From contig NZ_FNJI01000007.1 in NCBI RefSeq assembly GCF_900104445.1, positions 124,001-188,000 on the forward strand: a DNA stretch of 64,000 nucleotides. The letters are read 5' to 3'. Shown here in pieces: positions 25,170-32,463 of the stretch. Position numbers and translations under genes: made by a program. The stretch's first letter is position 1. Every line of letters starts with the position of its first letter. The stretch comes from Desulforhopalus singaporensis. Its GTDB lineage: Bacteria; Desulfobacterota; Desulfobulbia; Desulfobulbales; Desulfocapsaceae. Under the pieces are notes generated by a model that had not been told where the DNA came from, searched no databases, and saw only the letters and a program-made list of their open reading frames with translations.

Positions 25170-27587
25170 ATGAATAAACGATCAACAAATCTGATCTGGC
25201 TGATTGGATCACTGGCTCTTGCGGCCGTCTGCCTCTATCTGCTGCTGCCCCTGCTCTGTGAAAAATACGTATTGCCGCAACTCACCCGCAGCCTGCCTTT
25301 TTCCATCAGGACGATTACGCTATCGACGCTGTCGCCGACAACAATTTCCGGCACCGTGGAACTTCATCAACAAGACAGGGAAGTTCTGTCCCTGCCTCGG
25401 TTTGAGCTCAACTATACCCTCTCATCCCTGAAAAACCGGGAGATTGACTCCCTGCTGCTCGAATCAGTCACCCTTAACCTGGAAACCGACGGAGATACAA
25501 TTTACCTCACCCCGCCCCCTGCCGTATCGCACCAGCGAGACGGCCATTCCGGGATTTCCTTGTCCGCTTGGCCGCTGGCAGTCAGAACGGTGAAAATCAA
25601 AAACGGGGTGATCATCCTGCACTCCAAAGACGGCGGTGCTGAAAATGCCATCACCCTGCTGCTCAACGGCAGCGCAGCACTTGACTTTGCCACCATGGCT
25701 GACGGGAGCAAGGTTTTGCGCAGTATCTCAGCCACTGTGCAAACCGGCGGCAACACCGCGCTTACCGCAAGACTCGAGGCAAACAGCAACGAGGGCGGCG
25801 AAAATATCGACATAGCTGCCACAATCCCAAACCTGGCACAGCTGCTTCCGCGCAGGGGAGCCGCAGGAAATGTTGACACAGAAGGAAGTCTGGACCTGAC
25901 CCTCAACCTGCGGCTGCATAACTTTCGACAACTCGTCAGCTTTCAGCTGTCCGCTTTGCTGGACAATTTCAGGCTGAGCAGCCACGGAACCTCCATAACC
26001 CAGCAATCTCCTGAAAATCCAGTTACAATCCGCCTTACAGGCGACAGTAAAAAAATAGACTATTCCCTGACAAACCTGGCGCTTGCCACTGTTCGCCAGA
26101 TAGACCTCGCCTCTGATGGTACCATTACGGTGCAGGACCAGACGACGGCCGCCGCCGGGAGTGTTACCGTCACCGTCAATGAAGAGGTGGTACCAACTTT
26201 TGCAGCCGACTACACCGCCACCATAGACAGGAAAGGTTCCTCCATCGACCTGGCCGTGACGACCGGCCCGATGACAGTCGGCAACAGGTTCTCATCAGGT
26301 CCGGTTACGGTTCACACCTTCCTCGACATGAATCAAACCGGCGTACGGGGACGTATCGAAGGATCGACTCCTGCCTTGACAGAGCTGCAGCGTGATCTCC
26401 GTGCATCCGGCGTCGCCTTTACCTTTCCTTTCCAGTTTCCTCCGCCGTCTGCCAAGAGCCCGCCTCGGGCCGGCACTGTTACCGTGGACAACCTGAGCTT
26501 AGGCAACACATCTCTTGCCACCTTCAGTTCAACCCTCACGCAGCTTTCTGGTGAGCCGGGGATCGGTTTTCAGTCAACCTTGACAAGCGACTTCGACAAC
26601 CGCATGACCGTAAACTGCAACGGTGAGGCTCTCCTCAATTTTCCCCTGAAACTTTCCTGCACCCTGCCCGCCACCCCCTTCGACTCCTCACTACTGCCTC
26701 CGCCACTCTTGCCACCGGGCATTCCTCGTATAACCGGTACCATCGAAGCAGCTGTTGATGCAGAACACGACACCTCAGCCCTCAGGGCGGAAGCAACAGT
26801 GAGTTTTTACGGGGGTACCGTAATTAAAGGGGACACCGTATTGTCAGGGATCGATGTCAAAGTCAGCTTCCCGGATCTGCCAAAATTTCGTTCGGCCCCG
26901 GGCCAGATCTGTACAATAGGCAACATCTCATCGGGCACCATTGACATGGGCGGAGCGATCTTTTCGTTTCGCACCGAGGATGCGAATTCGCTTTTTATTG
27001 AGAAGGGGCAGGTATCGTGGTGCGGCGGCAAAGTCGAACTGGGAAGCCTGTTGCTCACCAGGGACATGGACCGGCTCTCCACAACACTTTACTGCGACCG
27101 GCTCGGGTTTACCGACCTGCTGAGCCAGTTCGGGGTGGAGGAAACGGAAGGAGAGGGCGCGCTAAACGGTAAAATTCCGATCAGTTGGGGTAAAGAGGGG
27201 CTGGTGTTCGATGACGGTTTTCTGTTTTCCACACCGGGCGATGGTGGTATAGTCAAATTCGGCAACACCAGACAGCTGCAGCAGGGAATGGCCGGGATGA
27301 ACCAGAGTGCCTACCTCGACTACTCGCTGATGGCGCTTGAAAATTTTGCCTATAACTGGACAAGACTCAAGCTCAACACAATCGACGACAACCTGCTGCT
27401 CACCATGGAGCTTGACGGGAAACCCGCCGCTCCACTCCCGTTTGGATACAATAAGGGGCGAATTGTCGCCTCCTCCAGGGGACCGGGAATACAGCACCCG
27501 ATCCGGCTCGATGTCAATTTCACAGTGCCGCTTCGGGACCTGTTTAGGTACGGGAAAAACTTTCAATCATTAATGGAGAATATGTGA
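25170..27587 (+). CDS. ydbH: YdbH-like AsmA-type intermembrane protein
   Basis: The 805-residue protein has one N-terminal membrane anchor (about 8-32) and a very long beta-rich periplasmic part, as in AsmA-like YdbH of E. coli. The C-terminal stretch before the end (about 690-760) includes the KIPISWGKEGLVFDDGFLFS segment seen in the YdbH C-terminal domain. YdbH with lipoprotein YnbE and chaperone-like YdbL acts in outer-membrane phospholipid transport (family knowledge). ATG 25170 is preferred over 25113 because the anchor starts there. ynbE and ydbL follow at once. Confidence 0.85.
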   Translation: MNKRSTNLIWLIGSLALAAVCLYLLLPLLCEKYVLPQLTRSLPFSIRTITLSTLSPTTISGTVELHQQDREVLSLPRFELNYTLSSLKNREIDSLLLESVTLNLETDGDTIYLTPPPAVSHQRDGHSGISLSAWPLAVRTVKIKNGVIILHSKDGGAENAITLLLNGSAALDFATMADGSKVLRSISATVQTGGNTALTARLEANSNEGGENIDIAATIPNLAQLLPRRGAAGNVDTEGSLDLTLNLRLHNFRQLVSFQLSALLDNFRLSSHGTSITQQSPENPVTIRLTGDSKKIDYSLTNLALATVRQIDLASDGTITVQDQTTAAAGSVTVTVNEEVVPTFAADYTATIDRKGSSIDLAVTTGPMTVGNRFSSGPVTVHTFLDMNQTGVRGRIEGSTPALTELQRDLRASGVAFTFPFQFPPPSAKSPPRAGTVTVDNLSLGNTSLATFSSTLTQLSGEPGIGFQSTLTSDFDNRMTVNCNGEALLNFPLKLSCTLPATPFDSSLLPPPLLPPGIPRITGTIEAAVDAEHDTSALRAEATVSFYGGTVIKGDTVLSGIDVKVSFPDLPKFRSAPGQICTIGNISSGTIDMGGAIFSFRTEDANSLFIEKGQVSWCGGKVELGSLLLTRDMDRLSTTLYCDRLGFTDLLSQFGVEETEGEGALNGKIPISWGKEGLVFDDGFLFSTPGDGGIVKFGNTRQLQQGMAGMNQSAYLDYSLMALENFAYNWTRLKLNTIDDNLLLTMELDGKPAAPLPFGYNKGRIVASSRGPGIQHPIRLDVNFTVPLRDLFRYGKNFQSLMENM

Positions 27588-27588
27588 C

Positions 27589-27786
27589 ATGACGAGATAT
27601 CCAAAACAGACCATTATAGCACTTGTGCTGTTTTCTCTTCTGTCAGCCGGCGGCTGCACCAGACACGAAGTTGCAATTGCCCCGGTGGAAATAAAACCGA
27701 TCCATATTACAATAGACGTCAATGTCAAAGTGGATAAAGCCCTGGATGACTTTTTCGGGGATCTTGACGAGAACCTTGCCGAATAA
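27589..27786 (+). CDS. ynbE: YnbE-like outer-membrane lipoprotein
   Basis: The 65-residue product has a lipoprotein signal with lipobox LSAGGC (Cys at residue 23), so it is lipid-anchored after export. The rest is short and carries PIHITIDVNVKVDKALDDFFGD, which is the conserved core of YnbE. In E. coli YnbE stacks onto YdbH to form a bridge for lipids. GGAG lies upstream of the ATG, which overlaps nothing and starts two bases after the ydbH stop. Confidence 0.85.
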   Translation: MTRYPKQTIIALVLFSLLSAGGCTRHEVAIAPVEIKPIHITIDVNVKVDKALDDFFGDLDENLAE

Positions 27787-27816
27787 CACCACAAAATAAA
27801 ACATGAGGTAGCCACA

Positions 27817-28191
27817 ATGCGCAAATACAGCTTTTATTGTTCTTCCTTATCTGCCATTTTAATCTGTTTTTTTCTCTTTTTTGCTGACACTGCCTTCTCA
27901 GCCTCAATCAAGGAGAGGATGGCGGCCAGGCAGCCGGCGATAACCAGTCTTAAGGACCAGGGTATCATCGGTGAAAACAATTCGGGTTTTCTGGAATTTC
28001 TTGGCAGCAAAAAGGATGCATCCACGGTCGCGGAAGAGAACCGGGACCGCGGCATGGTTTACGACGCCATCGCTAAGAAACAGGGGGTGGACGCCGCTCT
28101 TGTAGGTGCCCGGCGGGCGAAGATGAACGCTGAGCGGGGGCCAAAGGGCCATTGGTTCGAAAAGGCCGACGGAAAATGGTACAAGAAGTAG
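27817..28191 (+). CDS. ydbL: YdbL-like periplasmic protein (DUF1318)
   Basis: The 124-residue exported protein has a signal peptide (about 1-27) and then a DUF1318 domain that begins SIKERMAARQPAITSLKDQGIIGE in pieces matching YdbL. It ends with a basic stretch rich in Gly, Lys and Trp. In E. coli, YdbL prevents premature polymerisation of YnbE in the ydbH-ynbE-ydbL system. GAGGTAG precedes the ATG. It is the last member of the trio and is followed closely by cmoA. Confidence 0.85.
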   Translation: MRKYSFYCSSLSAILICFFLFFADTAFSASIKERMAARQPAITSLKDQGIIGENNSGFLEFLGSKKDASTVAEENRDRGMVYDAIAKKQGVDAALVGARRAKMNAERGPKGHWFEKADGKWYKK

Positions 28192-28205
28192 AAAAATCCT
28201 CGACC

Positions 28206-28946
28206 ATGACCGAGTCTTCAAAAGATAATCTCTTCAAAGTAGACTCCATTGAAGAGGATTTTGTATTCAATGAACGGGTTGTCGAAGTTTTCGACGATAT
28301 GCTCGAACGCTCCATCCCGTGCTACAAGCAGGTAATCGAGAGTTCCGCCCGGCTGCTGGTAAAATTCCTGACGCCTGGGGATACACTCTATGACCTGGGC
28401 TGCTCCAACGGCACCAGTCTGCTTGCCATCGCCGGCATGCTGCCCGACGACTGCGGATTCAGCTATACAGGCATTGACAATTCGGCGCCGATGCTGGAAA
28501 AGGCACGACTGAAAACCGAGCTTTTCAGCAAACAGGACAGCGTTTCCTACCTTCTTGAGGATATCACCCAATTCAATCACCCGGGAGCGGGCGCGATCAT
28601 TCTAGGCTACACCCTGCAGTTTATTCGTCCCCTTCAGCGCGAATCGTTTCTTAAGTCCCTTTACCGATGTCTGCGGCCGGGGGGAGTGCTGCTCCTGAGT
28701 GAAAAAATCATCAGCCACGACCGGAGACTGAACCGGGAATATATCGACATCTATCACCAGTTCAAGAAATCAAGGGGGTATTCCGAGCTTGAAATCGCCA
28801 AGAAAAGAGAAGCCCTGGAGAACGTCCTTATTCCTTTTTCCATCGCCGAGAACAAGGAGATACTGACCAAATGCGGATTTACCGCAGTGGAAACCTATTT
28901 CCAGTGGTTCAATTTCGTCTCCATGATTGCTGTCAAAACAGTATAA
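28206..28946 (+). CDS. cmoA: Carboxy-S-adenosyl-L-methionine synthase
   Basis: The product, about 246 residues, converts SAM and prephenate to carboxy-SAM, the donor for 5-oxyacetyl-uridine (cmo5U) at wobble position 34 of several tRNAs. Motif I is LYDLGCSNGTSLL. The ATG at 28206 places MTESSKDNLF against the start of E. coli CmoA; ATGs at 28176 and 28152 would overlap ydbL. No good ribosome site is visible for any of them. It is paired with cmoB 15 bases downstream. Confidence 0.92.
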   Translation: MTESSKDNLFKVDSIEEDFVFNERVVEVFDDMLERSIPCYKQVIESSARLLVKFLTPGDTLYDLGCSNGTSLLAIAGMLPDDCGFSYTGIDNSAPMLEKARLKTELFSKQDSVSYLLEDITQFNHPGAGAIILGYTLQFIRPLQRESFLKSLYRCLRPGGVLLLSEKIISHDRRLNREYIDIYHQFKKSRGYSELEIAKKREALENVLIPFSIAENKEILTKCGFTAVETYFQWFNFVSMIAVKTV

Positions 28947-28961
28947 ACCCACCTAGCCGCA

Positions 28962-29930
28962 ATGACATATTTTCCCCTTCTTCCACCTTCGGTTCAGATC
29001 GATGCAATTGAACAGGAACACCTGAAAAAACAGCAGTGGGTCGGCCAGGATAAAAAGGGTTTTTTGCGTTACCGAACCCCCTATCTCGCCCTGAGCCGCC
29101 ACCAGGCGACTTCTTGCAACTGCGCCGGCGACACCGTGACCATAGGCGCCGCGGATGAAATCGACGATGCCGGCCGGGCCGCAGTCAAAGAAAATCTTCG
29201 CGCCTTTATGCCGTGGAGAAAAGGCCCTTTTTCAATCTTTGGGATCGATGTGGACGCCGAGTGGCGCAGTGATAAGAAATGGCGAAGAATAGTTCCCGAA
29301 CTTCCCGAGCTAAAAGATAAAATGGTGGCCGATATAGGGTGCAACAACGGGTATTACATGTTCAGGATGACTGAACACGCCCCCCGGTTCGTCCTCGGTT
29401 TCGAGCCTTCCGTACAGCACTATTACTGTTTCAAGGCACTCAACGCCATGGCCGGATGTTCAAACCTGGATATCGATCTGCTTGGGGTTGAACATTTGCA
29501 CCTTTTTGCAAACTGCTTCGATGTGGTGTTTTTGATGGGCATTATCTATCACCGCCCTTCTCCCATCGACACGCTACGCGATATTGTGACCGCGCTTGCT
29601 CCGGGGGGCACACTGATCCTGGAAACCCAGGCGATCCCCGGAGAAGAACCGTACGCCCTGTTCCCGCAGAAGACCTACGCCAAAGTTCCCGGAACCTATT
29701 TTGTTCCTACCGCGTTATGTTTGATAAACTGGATGGAAAAGGCCGGGTTCACCGATATAAGCTTCTTTTCCTCAAGCCGCACCACCCCTGAAGAGCAGCG
29801 AAAGACCGAATGGATGCAGTTTGAGTCCTTGACCGATTTTCTTGACCCGCACGACCCCACTCTCACCATTGAGGGGTATCCCGCCCCCTTGCGGATTATC
29901 GTCAAGGGGAGAAAAAAGATCGTTAAATAA
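28962..29930 (+). CDS. cmoB: tRNA U34 carboxymethyltransferase
   Basis: The 322-residue enzyme transfers the carboxymethyl group of carboxy-SAM to 5-hydroxyuridine-34 of tRNA. Its length is nearly that of E. coli CmoB (323). The N-terminal region and the SAM fold (VADIGCNNGYYMFRM) with GFEPS and FLMGIIYHRPSPIDTL match the family. Together with CmoA it broadens decoding of codons ending in G or U. Confidence 0.94.
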   Translation: MTYFPLLPPSVQIDAIEQEHLKKQQWVGQDKKGFLRYRTPYLALSRHQATSCNCAGDTVTIGAADEIDDAGRAAVKENLRAFMPWRKGPFSIFGIDVDAEWRSDKKWRRIVPELPELKDKMVADIGCNNGYYMFRMTEHAPRFVLGFEPSVQHYYCFKALNAMAGCSNLDIDLLGVEHLHLFANCFDVVFLMGIIYHRPSPIDTLRDIVTALAPGGTLILETQAIPGEEPYALFPQKTYAKVPGTYFVPTALCLINWMEKAGFTDISFFSSSRTTPEEQRKTEWMQFESLTDFLDPHDPTLTIEGYPAPLRIIVKGRKKIVK

Positions 29931-30023
29931 TCGACAAATGCAGTCTCGCAGTTGCCTTTCCCCGCAACTGAGGTTACACTGGCACAGAACTATTTTACCG
30001 GTTGCCCTAAAAAGGAGACATTT

Positions 30024-30569
30024 ATGGATTTTTCGAACTACACACTCTACACCAGCGGACTCAAGGGGTCGGAGGCCACTTTTGGCGAAGAAGCGGAGAA
30101 GCTCGGCATTCAGGAAGTTGTTTATTCTTTCGAAGGTCATAAACTCTACCGCGACAAGAATGTCAGGATTCTTGATAAAAACCAGCTGGAACGTGGCGAT
30201 ATCAGCATGGAGCTCGCATCGCGAATGCTCAACCGCACCTATTACGAGACGGATAAGATACGCAAAGTACTGCAGACCATTTTTCACATGATCAACTCCG
30301 GCCACCAGGTTTTTGTCGTCGGATCGATTCAGGAAGACGGATCGGTCAAAGGCGGAACCGGCTGGGCTGTAGAACTTGCTAAAATGTTCAACCGCCCTCT
30401 TCACGTTTTTGATCAGCCCACCAAGGCGTGGTACACATGGAAGGGCCAGTGGCAGGAAGATTCCCCCCGCATAGAATACGAGACCTTCGTTGGCAGCGGA
30501 ACCAGATACCTCAGCGATGCTGGCCGCAACGCTATCTCCCAGCTTTTTATCGACTCTTTCAAGTCGTAA
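30024..30569 (+). CDS. SLOG-fold (YpsA-related) putative nucleotide-binding protein
   Basis: The 181-residue soluble protein has SLOG-family features: LYTSGLKGSEATFGEEAEKL near the start matches the SGGAKGAD loop, and GGTGWAVELAKMFNRPLHVF matches the later GGTGYAVQ segment of YpsA/phage-related members. A nucleotide or nucleotide-derivative ligand is likely, but the function is unknown. The ATG at 30024 has AAAGGAG upstream; an in-frame ATG at 29952 lacks one. A strong terminator follows, closing a transcript that may include cmoAB. Confidence 0.65.
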   Translation: MDFSNYTLYTSGLKGSEATFGEEAEKLGIQEVVYSFEGHKLYRDKNVRILDKNQLERGDISMELASRMLNRTYYETDKIRKVLQTIFHMINSGHQVFVVGSIQEDGSVKGGTGWAVELAKMFNRPLHVFDQPTKAWYTWKGQWQEDSPRIEYETFVGSGTRYLSDAGRNAISQLFIDSFKS

Positions 30570-30578
30570 CCAACCAGA

Positions 30579-30622
30579 CAGCGTTGCACCGACCCCCAGG
30601 CCGCAACGCTGTTTTTTTTTTT
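30579..30622 (+). terminator. Rho-independent terminator after the SLOG gene
   Basis: A 9-bp stem, CAGCGTTGC (30579-30587) and GCAACGCTG (30603-30611), is followed by eleven T residues. It sits ten bases after the stop codon of the SLOG-like gene. Confidence 0.93.
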
Positions 30623-30904
30623 GCATATATCCCCTGTCTTTTTCACTGCTCCACCCGCATTAAGCCGTTTCCCTCGCACTCGAGCCCGACATTTTTTTTG
30701 CAATTGATGCGCAAAAATACTATTATTACACAATTCAATTAATTTATTGACAACCTTCCGGCGCAAAGAATCCTGTGCAACTCAACCCTGCTGCCGGTAT
30801 TTTCCACAAAAAAACTTCTTCATTCCAAGATGTTGCAAAATTCTGCATGCAACGAGCAAACAATGCGAGTAAGAGTTTAAGAATTTAACTACGCACTGGA
30901 ATGC

Positions 30905-30928
30905 AGCGACAGGTCCGGATCTGTCGCT
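30905..30928. repeat. Inverted repeat upstream of the selenorhodanese gene
   Basis: AGCGACAG (30905-30912) and CTGTCGCT (30921-30928) form a perfect 8-bp inverted repeat around an 8-base centre, 31 bases before the ATG. It could be an operator or a leader hairpin. No T run follows, so it is not a terminator. Confidence 0.6.
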
Positions 30929-30958
30929 ATAACCTATAATAACCGCAAGAGGTAGAGT

Positions 30959-32314
30959 ATGAAAAGACAGATTCTGAGATGGGGGGTAAGCGGGTTTCTT
31001 GCCGCTTCGCTGCTGCTCTCGACCAACATGTTCCTTCCCATGGAAGGCTCGCATTTTGTGGTCGGTGAAGCTAAAGCGGAAACAGGAAAAGAAGCGCAGG
31101 CAACAAAGGGGAAGATCACCAATATTTCCCAGAAGGCGAAAACCATTGCCATCGCCCAGAAGGACAACGATTTTTTCCTGTTGAAATTCACCGACGACAC
31201 CGTGCTTAAAAACGTAGAGTCGGCCAAAGACTTCAAGGTCGGAGAAGCGATCCTCGTTCATTACAGATCCAATGAAAAAGGAGAAAATATTGCCGTATCC
31301 CTGGAAAAAGCCCTGGTCAAACTGCCAGAGGGCACCAGGGAAATAAAAACCGATGAGCTTGCCGATCTCGTCGCCAGAGACCAGAACGTGGTGATCGTCG
31401 ACGCCAGACCTGAAGCAAAATATGCGGTAAGCCACATTCCTGGTGCAATTTCAATACCTTTTGCCAAGGTCAAGAAGTCAGGCGATGACGGCGCCAAGCT
31501 TTTTACGCAGTACATGGACAAACAGCTGGTTTTCTACTGCGGTGGCCCAACCTGAACCATGAGTCCAAAATCCGCCGGTCTGGCGGTTAAATGGGGACAC
31601 AAGACTCCGCTGGTTTACAAGGACGGCCTGCCATCCTGGAAGAAGTCCGGTCACCGCACCGTACCAACCATGGCTCATATTGCCAAAGGCAATGTCGTTA
31701 TAGTTGATCTTCGCGATGCAAAATCAGTAGAGAAGGGTTACATCCCACGGGCATACACCGTTCCTTTTGGCGAGCTGGAAGATTACGAAGACGCATTTCC
31801 GGCAGCCTACGGCGCACCAATCTATCTCTATTCAGACAAGGATGAAGAGGTGTCAGCAGCAACCAGGATCGTCAAGGATTGGGGATATAAAAACGTCAAC
31901 GGCTTCTACGGCGCCCTGGACGCATGGATCTCCTCAGGCCGCACGCTGCAGCAGGGGCCGGCCCTGACCGCAAGCGACGACACCCCGATCTTCTGGGAAA
32001 AAATTCTTGGCGACGGTGAAATCAGCATAACCGACTTCACCAAATCACTTCACTCCGAACTGATATTCGTGGTCGATGCAAGAACTCCCGAGGAATACGA
32101 ATCTGGCCATTTTCCCGGTTCCGTCTCTATTCCGCTGGAACTGATGAAATCCAGACTTTCCGAGATTCCCAAAGACAAGTTCATCGTTGTCCACTGCAAG
32201 ACCGGGGGCAGGGGAGAAATAGGTTATCGGTTACTCAAGGAGGAAGGATACGCAGTCAAGTTTCTCAACGCCGAATGCGAATGCGACCCCTCCGGTGAAT
32301 ATAATATCTGGTAA
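30959..32314 (+). CDS. Exported triple-rhodanese selenoprotein (in-frame UGA = Sec199)
   Basis: The full frame gives 451 residues if the TGA at 31553-31555 is read as selenocysteine. In order there are a signal or anchor (about 1-40), a small beta-rich region (about 47-115), and three rhodanese domains. Domain 1 (about 118-230) has the loop CGGPTU with Cys194 and Sec199, and the same frame resumes with TMSPKSAGLA, as in Cys homologues (YCGGPTC then KSA). Domain 2 (about 235-332) lacks a Cys in its loop. Domain 3 (about 345-451) has Cys413 in HCKTGGR. A SECIS-like hairpin follows the TGA. It likely moves sulfur, selenium or electrons in the periplasm (inference), and may be related to ExtH-type rhodaneses. 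A strong terminator follows. Confidence 0.88.
31553..31594 (+). promoter_or_regulatory. Bacterial SECIS element following the Sec UGA
   Basis: The TGA (31553-31555) is followed by a stem CCGCC (31572-31576) and GGCGG (31582-31586) with apical loop GGTCT (31577-31581), the same loop as in the E. coli fdhF SECIS. A lower stem CCA (31565-31567) with TGG (31592-31594) encloses an A/T-rich internal loop. The loop begins 22 bases after the TGA triplet, three bases further than in fdhF. SelB should bind the loop. Confidence 0.82.
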
Positions 32315-32396
32315 CAGTCCGGTTCAGCTGTACCCTGCATCTTTTTCCGGCATCCTTGTATTGGACCTATAACGATACAGCCTGCCAGCAGGTGCC

Positions 32397-32435
32397 GCCC
32401 CCCGATGCGTGCAGAGCGCATCGGGGGGCTTTTTT
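32397..32435 (+). terminator. Rho-independent terminator after the selenorhodanese gene
   Basis: A perfect 13-bp stem, GCCCCCCGATGCG (32397-32409) and its complement (32417-32429), closes a 7-base loop and is followed by six T residues. It sits between the convergent rhodanese and carboxylase genes. Confidence 0.95.
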
Positions 32436-32463
32436 ATGCTCAAACCAGAGGCTGCACTACCTG

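Larger units (their letters stand above)
30570..30958. other. Intergenic region between the SLOG gene and the selenorhodanese gene
   Basis: This 389-base stretch contains the terminator at 30579-30622, an AT-rich middle section without any convincing gene, and the leader of the rhodanese gene. A TATAAT hexamer at 30935-30940 has no good -35 partner at normal spacing and would place the start close to the ribosome site AGAGGT (30948-30953). An inverted repeat is listed separately. Confidence 0.7.

Noticed and set aside
31559-32314. A separate gene starting at the ATG just after the TGA
   Set aside because: It would begin in the middle of a rhodanese domain, has no ribosome site, and is in the same frame as the upstream part. 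Selenocysteine read-through explains the data better.
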